In this document: positions 1 through 8,900 of the stretch, piece by piece
How positions within the stretch are numbered: the stretch's first letter is position 1
How the letters are laid out: each line of letters begins with the position of its first letter
NCBI RefSeq assembly: GCF_016616885.1
Contig: NZ_CP067102.1
Coordinates: 8,021,096-8,085,095 of the forward strand
Reading direction: 5' to 3'
Origin: Bradyrhizobium diazoefficiens
GTDB taxonomy: Bacteria; Pseudomonadota; Alphaproteobacteria; Rhizobiales; Xanthobacteraceae
Length of the DNA stretch: 64,000 nucleotides
Made by a program: the position numbers and the translations under genes
The notes under the pieces: generated by a model
Seen by the model: the letters and a program-made list of their open reading frames with translations, nothing else
What the model was told of the DNA's origin: nothing
Database searches by the model: none

Positions 1-210
1 CGATTTGATCTCGACGATCCAGATCTCGCCGCGCTCGTTCAGCGCCACGAGATCGGCGCGCCGGCCCGACGGCAGCGGCAATTCGCTGATGCAGGAAAAG
101 CCCAACGAGCGCAGCAGCCGCGCCGTGCCCCGCGCGATCGCGAGCGCAGTTTCCGACTGGCGACGGTCCAGCGGCGGCACGAGGGCGATGTTGCGGGCGG
201 GGCTGTCCAT
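1..210 (-). CDS. mmcB: MmcB-family DNA repair protein (partial, 3' end outside window)
   Basis: The minus strand opens at the ATG at 208-210 and runs off the left edge, giving about 70 N-terminal residues. It reads MDSPARNIALVPPLD, then RQSETALAIARGTARLLRSL, then a predicted strand with SELPLPSGRRADLVAL and NERGEIWIVEIKS. The RADL...VEIKS pattern resembles a PD-(D/E)XK nuclease-like core as found in MmcB (DUF1052). In Caulobacter MmcB is an SOS-linked repair protein; that role here is from the family. The gene is divergent from the GH13 gene that starts at 345. The remaining half of the protein cannot be seen, so catalytic completeness is unknown. Confidence 0.75.
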   Translation of the reverse strand, partial: MDSPARNIALVPPLDRRQSETALAIARGTARLLRSLGFSCISELPLPSGRRADLVALNERGEIWIVEIKS

Positions 211-241
211 GCGGGGGAGATTAGCCGATTCCTCCGCTGTT

Positions 242-262
242 GTCCTGGCGGAGAGCCAGGAC
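242..262. promoter_or_regulatory. 8-bp inverted repeat between divergent genes
   Basis: GTCCTGGC and GCCAGGAC form perfect 8-bp arms around a 5-nt centre, in the 134-bp gap between the divergent mmcB and GH13 starts. It could be an operator or a stem-loop in the GH13 leader. No regulator gene adjoins it, so its role is open. Confidence 0.3.
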
Positions 263-344
263 GACATCGGGCACGGAACCTCCCTTCCCCCGCGCACTTA
301 TCACGCAGCCGCCGCACAGGCGGCAGCACCGAGGCCGCTCGCGC

Positions 345-2018
345 ATGATCGACGATCTCTGGTACAAGAACGCCATCATCTATTGCCTCGCCGTCGGCAC
401 CTATATGGATGCCGACGGCGACGGTGTCGGCGATTTCAAGGGGCTGTTGCGGCGGCTCGATTATCTGCACGGCCTTGGCATCACCACGATCTGGCTGATG
501 CCGTTCCAGACTTCGCCGGGCCGCGACGACGGCTACGACATCGCCGATTATTACAGCGTCGATTCCCGCTACGGCACGCTCGGCGATTTCGTCGAGTTTG
601 CCCATGGCTGCAAGCAGCGCGGCATCCGAATCATCATCGACCTCGTCGTCAACCACACCTCCGATCAGCATCACTGGTTCAAGGAGGCGCGCCGCGACAA
701 GAACTCGCCCTATCGCGACTGGTATGTGTGGTCGGACAAGAAGCCTGATAACGCCAACAAGGGCATGGTGTTTCCGGGCGTGCAGAAATCGACCTGGACG
801 CGGGACAAGGAAGCCGGCGCGTACTACTTCCACCGCTTCTACGATTTTCAGCCCGATCTCAACACCTCGAACCCGTTTGTGCAGGCGGAGATTTTGAAGA
901 TCATGGGGTTCTGGATCCAGCTCGGCGTCTCCGGCTTTCGCATGGACGCGGTGCCCTTCATCATCGCGACCAAGGGCGCGAAGGTGAAGACACCGGTCGA
1001 GCAATACGACATGCTGCGCGCGTTTCGCGAATTCCTGCAATGGCGCGAGGGCGACGCCATCATCCTGGCCGAAGCCAATGTGTTGCCGAACACGGACATG
1101 GACTATTTCGGCCGCGATGGCGACCGCATGCACATGATGTTCAATTTCCACGTCAACCAGCACCTGTTCTATGCGCTGGCCGCGAGCGATTCACGCCCGC
1201 TGGCGAAGGCGCTGAAGGCAACAAAGCCGCGGCCGGCCGCGGCGCAATGGGGGCTGTTCCTGCGCAATCATGATGAGCTCGATCTGGGACGGCTGACCAA
1301 GGCGCAGCGCGACACCGTGTTCAAATCGTTCGGCCCCGACAAGGACATGCAGCTCTACGACCGCGGCATTCGCCGCCGCCTTGCACCGATGCTGGGCGGC
1401 GATCGCAGGCGGCTCGAGCTTGCCTACAGCCTGATGTGCACGCTGCCGGGAACGCCTGTGATCCGCTATGGTGACGAGATCGCGATGGGCGACGATCTCT
1501 CGCTGCCGGAACGCAATTGCGCGCGCACGCCGATGCAATGGTCGACCGAGCCGCATGGCGGCTTCACCAAGAGCGACAGGCCGGCCACCCCCGTCATCGA
1601 CAAGGGGCCTTACGGCTACCCGCATGTCAACGTCGCAAAGCAGCGGCGTGATCCCAACTCGATGCTTAACTGGACCGAGCGCATTGTCCGCATGCGCAAG
1701 GAGGTGCCCGAGATCGGCTGGGGCGACTTTGCGATCATCCCGACCCGCGATCCCGCCGTGTTCATCATCCGCTATGACTGGCGCAACAATTCCGTGCTGT
1801 TCGTGCATAATCTCGACGAGAAGCCGCGCGAGATCGCGTTTGCAGCGCGGCTGCCCGGCGATGCCGGCGAGCACCTGATCAATTTGCTGGCGGAAGACCA
1901 CAGCCACGCCGATAAGCGCGGCCAGCATCGCATCGTGCTGGAGCCTTATGGATATCGCTGGTACCGGGTCGGCGGGCTGGATTATCTGCTGAAGCGGAGT
2001 GACATCGAGACGCATTAG
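345..2018 (+). CDS. GH13 alpha-amylase family protein, trehalose-synthase-like
   Basis: The protein has 557 residues from ATG 345; upstream in-frame codons precede the family's usual start (MIDDLWYKNAIIYCLAVGTY). The GH13 barrel motifs are all present: DLVVNHTS (region I), GFRMDAVPF with nucleophile D201, ILAEAN with acid/base E243, and FLRNHDE with D310. The spacing and the WYKNAIIY / YMDADGDGVGDF opening fit the trehalose synthase (maltose alpha-D-glucosyltransferase) branch, cytoplasmic, without a fused maltokinase domain. It may instead be a related alpha-glucosidase, because the substrate cannot be read from the motifs. It converges on a second GH13 gene ending at 2070, with only about 50 bp between them. 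No maltokinase or glycogen gene adjoins it in the window. Confidence 0.85.
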   Translation: MIDDLWYKNAIIYCLAVGTYMDADGDGVGDFKGLLRRLDYLHGLGITTIWLMPFQTSPGRDDGYDIADYYSVDSRYGTLGDFVEFAHGCKQRGIRIIIDLVVNHTSDQHHWFKEARRDKNSPYRDWYVWSDKKPDNANKGMVFPGVQKSTWTRDKEAGAYYFHRFYDFQPDLNTSNPFVQAEILKIMGFWIQLGVSGFRMDAVPFIIATKGAKVKTPVEQYDMLRAFREFLQWREGDAIILAEANVLPNTDMDYFGRDGDRMHMMFNFHVNQHLFYALAASDSRPLAKALKATKPRPAAAQWGLFLRNHDELDLGRLTKAQRDTVFKSFGPDKDMQLYDRGIRRRLAPMLGGDRRRLELAYSLMCTLPGTPVIRYGDEIAMGDDLSLPERNCARTPMQWSTEPHGGFTKSDRPATPVIDKGPYGYPHVNVAKQRRDPNSMLNWTERIVRMRKEVPEIGWGDFAIIPTRDPAVFIIRYDWRNNSVLFVHNLDEKPREIAFAARLPGDAGEHLINLLAEDHSHADKRGQHRIVLEPYGYRWYRVGGLDYLLKRSDIETH

Positions 2019-2069
2019 TTTGTTCCGCCGTTTCCACAACCGTCGCGCTGCGCCTGGCGGGGACGACAG

Positions 2070-3674
2070 CTAAGGATGTGGCGGCACGACCACCACGCCC
2101 TCATTTCCACGCAAATCCAGCACGCCCTCCAGCCGTTCGCCCTCGCGATCCAAAACCGTCGACAGCAATATCTCGCTGCCAAACCGGATGGCGCTGGTGG
2201 TGACCGCGATCGGCTCGGGGCCGAGATTGAGCACGACGATGAGTGCCCGACCCTCGGCCTCGCGGCGATAGATCAGGAGATCGGCTTGCGCCGCGATAGG
2301 ATGGTAATCGCCAGAGACCAGCGGCGGCGAGGCCTTCCGCAACGCAATCAGCCGCTTGTACAGGCTGAGAATCGAGCGCGTATCGGCGTCGAGATTGACG
2401 ACGTTCTCGCGGGTATGATCCTCCGGCAGCGGCAGCCACGCCCTGACCTCCGAGAAGCCGGAGAAGCTGGACGAATCCCACTGCATCGGCGTGCGGCAGC
2501 CGTCGCGCCCCACCCCGATGCCGGGCACGTTCTTCTCGAAGGGATCGCGGACATCCTCGGGCGGAATGGCGAGCTGATGCATGCCGATCTCGTCGCCGTA
2601 ATAGAGCGTCGGCGTGCCGCGCAAGGTCAGCAGCAGCATGGCGGCGACGCGCGCCTGCTCGGGCCCGACACGGCTGGCGACGCGCGGGCGATCGTGATTG
2701 CCGAGCACCCAGTTCGGCCAGGCGCCTTTCGGCAGCGCCTTCTCATAGTCTTCGATGATTTTTTCGATCGAGCGCGCACTCCAGAAGGTCGAGAGCAGCG
2801 CGAAGTTGAACGGCATCTGTGCGCCGGTGAGATCGTTGCCGTAATAGGCCATGAGGCGATGCAGCGGCAGATAGACCTCGCCGATCAGCACGCGCGCGTC
2901 ATAGGCATCGGTGACGCGCCGCATCTCGGCAATGACGTCAAACACCTCCGCCTGGTCGGTGGAGTATTGGGTGAGGATCTTTTCGTTCGGCGGCCGGCCC
3001 TCGACATAATGCGGGTTGGGCGGATTGTCGCGAAACTCGGCATCCTTGATCAGGTGCCAGATCACGTCGACGCGAAAGCCGTCGACGCCCTTCTCCAGCC
3101 AGAACCGCATCACGTCGTAGATCGCGGCGCGGACGTCCGGGTTGCGCCAGTTGAGGTCCGGCTGCTGGGCCAGGAAGGCGTGGTAGTAATATTGACCGGT
3201 CGCGGCATCGACCTGCCACGCGCTGCCGCCGAACTCGGACAGCCAATTGTTCGGCACGCCGCCATCGGGGGCGGGATCGCGCCAGATGTACCAATCACGC
3301 TTGGGATTGTCGCGCGAAGAGCGGCTCTCGACGAACCAGGGATGCTGGTCGGAGGTGTGGTTCGGGACGAGGTCGAGGATCAGCTTCAGACCATTGTCAT
3401 GCGCGGCCGCGAGCAGTGCATCGAAATCCGCCATCGTGCCGAACAGTGGATCGATGCCGGTATAGTCGGAGATGTCGTAGCCGAAATCGGCCATCGGCGA
3501 GGGGAAGATCGGCGACAGCCAGATCGCGTCGACGCCGAGCGATTTCACGTAAGGCAGCCGCCGTAAAATGCCGGCGAGATCGCCGACGCCGTCGCCGTCA
3601 CTGTCCTGAAACGAGCGCGGATAGATCTGATAGAAGATGCCGTCGCGCCACCAGTTCTCGCCGCCCTGAGCCAT
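2070..3674 (-). CDS. GH13 alpha-glucosidase / oligo-1,6-glucosidase type
   Basis: This 534-residue protein has the family opening WWRDGIFYQIYPRSFQDSDG and the calcium-site-like DSDGDGVGDL. The catalytic set is intact: GFRVDVIWH (nucleophile D203), LIGEVYLP (acid/base E266) and LGNHDRPR (D328). A C-terminal beta-sandwich with LIYRREAEGRALIVVLNLG follows. No signal peptide is present, so it acts in the cytoplasm on imported maltose-, isomaltose- or trehalulose-type disaccharides; the exact substrate is inference. It is convergent with the other GH13 gene. Length is normal for the family. Confidence 0.88.
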   Translation of the reverse strand: MAQGGENWWRDGIFYQIYPRSFQDSDGDGVGDLAGILRRLPYVKSLGVDAIWLSPIFPSPMADFGYDISDYTGIDPLFGTMADFDALLAAAHDNGLKLILDLVPNHTSDQHPWFVESRSSRDNPKRDWYIWRDPAPDGGVPNNWLSEFGGSAWQVDAATGQYYYHAFLAQQPDLNWRNPDVRAAIYDVMRFWLEKGVDGFRVDVIWHLIKDAEFRDNPPNPHYVEGRPPNEKILTQYSTDQAEVFDVIAEMRRVTDAYDARVLIGEVYLPLHRLMAYYGNDLTGAQMPFNFALLSTFWSARSIEKIIEDYEKALPKGAWPNWVLGNHDRPRVASRVGPEQARVAAMLLLTLRGTPTLYYGDEIGMHQLAIPPEDVRDPFEKNVPGIGVGRDGCRTPMQWDSSSFSGFSEVRAWLPLPEDHTRENVVNLDADTRSILSLYKRLIALRKASPPLVSGDYHPIAAQADLLIYRREAEGRALIVVLNLGPEPIAVTTSAIRFGSEILLSTVLDREGERLEGVLDLRGNEGVVVVPPHP

Positions 3675-3845
3675 GTCGGAAAACCCACCCTGGAATATGC
3701 CTTGCGCGAGAGAACGCGGAAGCAGCGCCCCGGTTCAAACAGCCACGCGAATTGGGACGGCCGTGTGACGGCCGGCGCGGTTGTTCCGCAGCCAGGCCAC
3801 GACTTTTTTGCTTGGCGGCGCAGCAAAAATCAGCATTGTGAGCCC

Positions 3846-4538
3846 ATGACCGAGCAAAACGACACCCGGGAATCCTCGCAAGGATCCGCGCAAGCCAAGG
3901 CCGGCGCGATCATCGTCCCCGTGACGCTGTTCGAGCAGAACTGCACCATCATCTGGGACGAGCCCGGCAAGAAGGCCGTCGTGATCGACCCCGGCGGCGA
4001 CGTGCCGAAGATTCTTGAGGCGATCAAGCAGGCCGGCGTCACCGTCGAGAAAATCTGGCTGACCCACGGCCATATCGACCATGTCGGCGGCGCGGCCGAA
4101 TTGCGCGATGCGCTGAAGGTGCCGATCGAGGGCCCGCACGTCGCAGACAAATATCTGCTCGACAACGTGGTCGAGAGCGGCGCGCGCTTCGGCATGACGG
4201 GGGTGCGCAATTTCGAGCCGGACCGCTGGCTCGACGAAGGCGACACCGTGTCGATCGGCGGCCTGACGTTCGACATTTTCCATTGCCCCGGCCACTCGCC
4301 GGGCAGCGTGGTGTTCTTCAACAAGGACCTGCGTTTTGCCCATGTCGGCGACGTGCTGTTTGCCGGCTCGGTCGGGCGCACCGACTTGCCCGGCGGCAGT
4401 CACGCCACGTTGATCAATTCGATCGTGACAAAACTGCTGCCGCTCGGCGACGATGTCGGCTTCATCTGCGGCCATGGTGCCGGCTCGAGCATCGGCCAGG
4501 AGCGGATGACCAATCCGTTCATCACCGGCGAGACGTAA
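3846..4538 (+). CDS. MBL-fold metallo-hydrolase, glyoxalase-II-like
   Basis: From ATG 3846 the protein has 230 residues. It carries the metal-binding signature THGHIDHVGG (H74, H76, D78, H79), a second histidine region at FHCPGHSPGS, AHVGDVLFAGSVGRTDLPGG supplying the bridging aspartate, and a terminal ICGHGAGSSIG histidine. This is the glyoxalase-II / YcbL branch, which hydrolyses thioester-type substrates in the cytosol. The substrate cannot be assigned from sequence. An alternative upstream start near 3702 would add 48 residues with no family resemblance, so the ATG at 3846 is preferred. Confidence 0.88.
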   Translation: MTEQNDTRESSQGSAQAKAGAIIVPVTLFEQNCTIIWDEPGKKAVVIDPGGDVPKILEAIKQAGVTVEKIWLTHGHIDHVGGAAELRDALKVPIEGPHVADKYLLDNVVESGARFGMTGVRNFEPDRWLDEGDTVSIGGLTFDIFHCPGHSPGSVVFFNKDLRFAHVGDVLFAGSVGRTDLPGGSHATLINSIVTKLLPLGDDVGFICGHGAGSSIGQERMTNPFITGET

Positions 4539-4572
4539 AGCGCGCGGGCGGCGTGATCCGGGACGACAGGAC

Positions 4573-5769
4573 CTACTTCATCAATCCCGCGGCGGTCAGC
4601 GCACGGGTGATGATCTGGCCGAGATCGAAGCCGCGGGCCTGCTCGGGCTTCGGCTCGGCCGATTCCTGGGCGACCGCGGCGCGGATCGAGCGGGCGAGGT
4701 GCGGGGCGGGCGAGCGCGCGGGCACTGCTTTTGCCTCCACCTTCTTCCTGGTCGCGTCCGGAATCCATCCGGTGAGACCGAAGAACTTTGCGATGTGGTA
4801 GGAGGACGAAATACCGGCCTCGATCAGGAACGCGCCTTCGACGCCGTAGCGCTGATCGTTGTCGGCGAGCCCCAGCGGCGTGCCGTGCGCCATGCCGGTG
4901 ATGGCGTAGGATTCGACCAGCGTCTCGCCGTCCTTGTTCCACCAGGCCTGGCGCGGATAGCCGTCGACATTGGTCTCGGCCATCGGCGTCATCGGCAGAT
5001 CGTGCAAATCGAGCCACTGCTTGACGATCTCGTTGGCATTGCCGGGATTGACGGTGCGGTCGGCGCCGCCGTGCCACACCGAGATTTTTGGCCAGGGCCC
5101 GCGATGATTGGAAGCCCGCCGCACGAGATCGCCGAGCTCGCGCTCGGGCCGCGCCGGCGAATGAAACATGCCGTCCAGCGCCTCGCGTAAATTCGACGCG
5201 ATGCCGTAAGGAAGTCCGGCGATGATCGCGCCGGCCTCGAACACTTCCGGATAAGTCGCGAGCATCACCGAGGCCATGCCGCCGCCGGCGGACAGGCCGG
5301 TGATGAAGACGCGCCTGGGATCGATGCGATGCGTCTGCACCATATGCGCGACCATCTCGCGAATCGAACGCGCCTCGCCGCTGTCGCGCGCTGTGTCTTC
5401 CGGATTGAACCAGTTGAAGCAGGTGTTGCCGTTGTTGATGCGCTGCTGCTCGGGCATCACCAGCGCAAAGCCGTAGTGCCGCGCGAGTGTCGACCAGCCC
5501 GCGCCGAGATCGTAGGCCGCAGCCGTCTGGCCGCAGCCATGCAGCACGACAACGAGCGCGCGCGGCTTCTGCAATTGCGCCGGCACGAACGCATACATGC
5601 GCAGATTGCCGGGATTATCGCCGAAGCCTGTGACTTCCTCCAGCGGACTGGAGGCATCAGCGCTCGCGCCAAAGTCGGGCAAGCGGAGACCATCCATCTT
5701 CGGCAGATGTCTCAAGAGGTCGACATTACGGGCAAGCGACACGGCAAATTCCTGGTGGGCGGCTTTCAA
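4573..5769 (-). CDS. PHB-depolymerase family esterase (LpqC type)
   Basis: The protein has 398 residues. After a roughly 65-residue N-terminal arm come the alpha/beta-hydrolase motifs: VVLHGCGQ (oxyanion region, near residue 77), the nucleophile elbow TGLSAGGGM (S160), WHGGADRTV for the acid, and AITGMAHGTPLG for the histidine. The CFNWF pocket motif is typical of the PHB depolymerase/feruloyl-esterase-like group. The C-terminal 60 residues are low-complexity and Ala/Lys/Pro-rich. No clear signal peptide is seen, so an intracellular polyester or carbohydrate-ester hydrolase is likely. It is convergent with the MBL gene, with a 34-bp gap. Confidence 0.85.
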   Translation of the reverse strand: MKAAHQEFAVSLARNVDLLRHLPKMDGLRLPDFGASADASSPLEEVTGFGDNPGNLRMYAFVPAQLQKPRALVVVLHGCGQTAAAYDLGAGWSTLARHYGFALVMPEQQRINNGNTCFNWFNPEDTARDSGEARSIREMVAHMVQTHRIDPRRVFITGLSAGGGMASVMLATYPEVFEAGAIIAGLPYGIASNLREALDGMFHSPARPERELGDLVRRASNHRGPWPKISVWHGGADRTVNPGNANEIVKQWLDLHDLPMTPMAETNVDGYPRQAWWNKDGETLVESYAITGMAHGTPLGLADNDQRYGVEGAFLIEAGISSSYHIAKFFGLTGWIPDATRKKVEAKAVPARSPAPHLARSIRAAVAQESAEPKPEQARGFDLGQIITRALTAAGLMK

Positions 5770-5882
5770 CGTTTACCCAGACCAGATAGTTGCTGCAGTG
5801 CAAAATGAAAAGGCCGTGTGCTGTCGATTACCCCTGGATCACGCAGAATCCAGCAGGAATCCGCATGAATTAACCGAATGCC

Positions 5883-7286
5883 TCAACTTCGTGCAGATGC
5901 GCGGCGCATCCACGTCAGGAATGCGGCGCAGATCATGATTAACGCCGCGAACAGCGCGAGCGAGGCCAGAAATCCTGCGCGCGTTGATTGCAGCGATTCG
6001 ATTGCGAAGAACACCGCGCCGATTGCGGCCACTCCGGCCGCATTTCCGATCTGCGCCGTGGTGCCGTACATGCCCGAGGCCGAGCCTGCGGCGACAGGCT
6101 TCACCGTCGAAAGCACCGCGCCGGAGAGCGGCACCATCACCAGGCCCTGGCCATAGCCAAAGATGATCATGATGAGCGCGACCGGCGTCGGCGCGTCGAT
6201 AACGCCAGCAACAAGTGCGAGCGCCGCGAGACCCGCGATCTGCAACGCGCAGCCTTCGATCAGCACTTTTGTGCCGCGATGTTTTGCCCGCGCGCCGCTG
6301 TGGCGCGAGGCCACGACGAAAGCCAGCGCGAGCGGAATGAAGGCGAGGCCGGCGGCGAGCGGCGCAATCTTCAGGCCGCGCTGCATGAACAGCGTCATCA
6401 CCAGATAGAACGAGAGATTGGCGACGAAGAAAAAGAAGGCGGCACCGAGCCCGCGCAGAAAGGCTGCATCCGCCAACAGCGTCAGATCGATCAACGACAT
6501 GCCCGCGCGCGCAACGACGTGTTCGAGCTTGAGGAATCCTGCGAGGATCGCGCCGCCGCCCAGCATCACCCCCCACAGCCACGGCGCCCAGCCGACATCG
6601 TGACCGAACAGCAGCGGGCCGATCAGGCACAACAGCCCGGCGAACAGCACGACGCTGCCCTTGATGTCGAGCCTGGTGCCGGCCCGGCGCGGCACCGACG
6701 GCATGATGCGCCAGGCGGCGACCGCGATGATGAGCCCACAGGGCACGTTGACGAAGAACACCGATCGCCAGCCGGTGTGGGCGAGGTCGATCGTGACTAG
6801 GAGGCCACCGAGCAAGAAGCCCGCGGCGCCCGCAAGCCCGAGCACGATGCCGTAGATGCCGAAGGCGCGGCTGCGTGACTCGTCGTTGAAGAGCAGATGC
6901 AGTGTCGCCAGCACCTGCGGCACCATCAGCGCGGCGGTCGCGCCCTGCGCCAGCCGGGCGACGATCAGCTCAGCACCGGATTGTGCCAGCCCGCACCAGA
7001 GTGAAGTCGCGGTGAATCCGAGCACGCCGGCGAGAAAGACATTCTTGGTGCCATGGATGTCGCCGAGGCGACCGCCGGTGACGACCAGCGTCGCATAGGC
7101 GATCAGATAGATCGCGATAACGGACTCGATCTGCGCCGGTGTCGCATGCAGGTCGACGGCAATGGTCGGAATCGCAACGTTCACGATGAAGGCGTCGACG
7201 CCGAACATGAACTGCGCGGCGACGACGATCGCGAGCACCCACCAGCGGCGGGTCGAATCGACAGGCTTTGTGAGGGTCTGATGCAT
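5883..7286 (-). CDS. MFS transporter, DHA2 (EmrB/QacA) drug:H+ antiporter family
   Basis: The protein has 467 residues and about 14 hydrophobic segments, beginning WWVLAIVVAAQFMFGVDAFIV. The loop motif GGRLGDIHGTKNVFLAG matches MFS motif A, and the motif-C-like GLAGAAGFLLGGLL is present. This branch exports drugs or small organic acids using the proton gradient at the inner membrane. It is transcribed away from the luciferase-like gene at 7524. A 13-bp palindrome lies upstream of its start, but no adaptor (EmrA) or regulator gene adjoins it. Confidence 0.88.
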   Translation of the reverse strand: MHQTLTKPVDSTRRWWVLAIVVAAQFMFGVDAFIVNVAIPTIAVDLHATPAQIESVIAIYLIAYATLVVTGGRLGDIHGTKNVFLAGVLGFTATSLWCGLAQSGAELIVARLAQGATAALMVPQVLATLHLLFNDESRSRAFGIYGIVLGLAGAAGFLLGGLLVTIDLAHTGWRSVFFVNVPCGLIIAVAAWRIMPSVPRRAGTRLDIKGSVVLFAGLLCLIGPLLFGHDVGWAPWLWGVMLGGGAILAGFLKLEHVVARAGMSLIDLTLLADAAFLRGLGAAFFFFVANLSFYLVMTLFMQRGLKIAPLAAGLAFIPLALAFVVASRHSGARAKHRGTKVLIEGCALQIAGLAALALVAGVIDAPTPVALIMIIFGYGQGLVMVPLSGAVLSTVKPVAAGSASGMYGTTAQIGNAAGVAAIGAVFFAIESLQSTRAGFLASLALFAALIMICAAFLTWMRRASARS

Positions 7287-7347
7287 CGGTACGTGACTCT
7301 GGGCGATGGTCGACCGATGATTTCAGTTTTGCACACCGCGCTGCTAT

Positions 7348-7360
7348 TACCTCAGAGGTA
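7348..7360. promoter_or_regulatory. TACCTC-A-GAGGTA palindrome, candidate operator
   Basis: This perfect odd palindrome sits 62 bp upstream of the MFS exporter start and 164 bp upstream of the monooxygenase start, between divergent genes. The position suits a repressor of the exporter. No cognate regulator is encoded nearby, so the call rests on symmetry and position. Confidence 0.4.
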
Positions 7361-7523
7361 GGATTGCTGGGCTCTTCATCTCTCCCGGGTGAGCGGGAAC
7401 AGGGAAGAGAAACACGCATGCCTGCATTCCGCTGCACGGGACATCGCGCGATTGCGTTCGCGGCATCGGGCACGTAGCCTCCGCCTACCTAACAAGCAGA
7501 AAATGACGGCCGGAGAGAACGCC

Positions 7524-8759
7524 ATGGCGCGCCTGAAGTTTGGAGCCTTCCTTGCCCCGCATCATCCGATCGGGGAGCATCCGATGCTTCAGTTCCGGCG
7601 CGATCTCGACCTGGTCGAGCAGCTCGATGCGCTCGGCTATGACGAGTTCTGGTGCGGCGAGCATCACTCCTCCGGCTGGGAGACGATCGCCTCGCCCGAG
7701 ATGTTTCTGGCCGCGGCCGGGGAACGCACCAAGCGCATCAAGCTCGGCACCGGCGTGGTGTCGCTGCCCTATCACCATCCCTTCAACGTGGCCCAGCGCA
7801 TGGTGCAGCTCGACCACATGACCGGCGGCCGCGCCATTTTCGGCTCCGGCCCGGGCGCGCTGGCGTCGGACGCGCACACGCTCGGCATCGACCCGATGAC
7901 GCAGCGGGACCGCCAGGACGAGGCGATCGCCGTGATCCGCCGGCTGTTCAACGGCGAGCGTGTCACCGCCAAGAGCGACTGGTTCACCATGAACGACGCC
8001 GCGCTGCAGATCCTGCCGTTGCAGGAGGAGATGCCGTTCGTGGTGGCGTCGCAGATCTCGCCATCGGGCATGACGCTCGCCGGCAAATACGGCATCGGCA
8101 TCATCTCGCTTGGCTCGATGACGACGCAGGGCCTGATGTCGCTGCAACAGCAATGGCAGTTCGCCGAGGATGCCGCGAAAAAGCACGGCACCTCGGTCAG
8201 CCGCGCCGACTGGCGCGTGCTGCTGAGCTTCCACATCGCCGAGAGCCGCGAGCAGGCGCGCAAGGAGGCCGGCGCCGGGCTGATGCGCTGGCACAACGAA
8301 TATAATGTCGGCACACTGCAGCGGCCGGGCCTCACCGCATTCTCCTCGCCCGACGAGGCCGTGGACAAGACCGCTTTCGTCGAGGGCGCGGCGTCCACCA
8401 TCGGCACGCCCGACGATCTCGTCAAAACCATCAAGAACGTGATGGACGTGTCCGGCGGCGTCGGCGCCGTCATCGGCTTCGTGCACGACTGGGCCAATCC
8501 GGAAGCGACGCGCCGGAGCTGGGACATGGTGGCGCGTTATGTCGTGCCGGAGATCAACGGCTACACCGAAGGCTTGCGCAAGTCGCAAAAGTTCGTGATC
8601 GAGAATCGCGCGATTTTCGAGCGTGCCGGTCAGGCCGTGATGGCCAAGATCATGCAGAACGAGAAAGCCGCCGAGGCGCTGAAGGTCACAGGCCCCGGCC
8701 GGGTCGCTATTCCCGCCGTCAACGCGCCGGATTTGCAGAAGGAGGCGGCGAAGCGATAG
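7524..8759 (+). CDS. LLM-class flavin-dependent monooxygenase (luciferase-like)
   Basis: The ATG at 7524 is preferred because GGAGAG lies 6 nt upstream; in-frame starts at 7389 and 7503 are possible. The protein has 411 residues and begins MARLKFGAFLAPHHPIGEHP. Typical bacterial-luciferase TIM-barrel blocks follow: GYDEFWCGEHHSSGWE, RIKLGTGVVSLPYHHPFNVA, RAIFGSGPGALASDAHTLGI, and a C-terminal GTPDDLVKTI. Such enzymes use FMNH2 from a partner reductase to oxidise small organic substrates; no reductase gene is next to it. It is divergent from the DHA2 exporter and precedes a P450, which hints at xenobiotic or secondary metabolism by inference. Confidence 0.88.
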   Translation: MARLKFGAFLAPHHPIGEHPMLQFRRDLDLVEQLDALGYDEFWCGEHHSSGWETIASPEMFLAAAGERTKRIKLGTGVVSLPYHHPFNVAQRMVQLDHMTGGRAIFGSGPGALASDAHTLGIDPMTQRDRQDEAIAVIRRLFNGERVTAKSDWFTMNDAALQILPLQEEMPFVVASQISPSGMTLAGKYGIGIISLGSMTTQGLMSLQQQWQFAEDAAKKHGTSVSRADWRVLLSFHIAESREQARKEAGAGLMRWHNEYNVGTLQRPGLTAFSSPDEAVDKTAFVEGAASTIGTPDDLVKTIKNVMDVSGGVGAVIGFVHDWANPEATRRSWDMVARYVVPEINGYTEGLRKSQKFVIENRAIFERAGQAVMAKIMQNEKAAEALKVTGPGRVAIPAVNAPDLQKEAAKR

Positions 8760-8900
8760 GCCCCCTTGGCGCTACGCTCGTAACCACGTTCACAAGCAAA
8801 ACACATAGGCCTGTGCTATGCTGACCCGGTCAGCTGGCGCAGGCCGTATTGTTGCCGCGGTCGCGCGATTCCCGTCGGTCAGCCAACCGGAGCAATCGTC

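Noticed and set aside
275..299. GGAAC-N16/17-CTT as an EcfG (general stress) promoter for the GH13 gene
   Set aside because: The second half does not match CGTT well enough; the -35-like GGAAC alone is not evidence.
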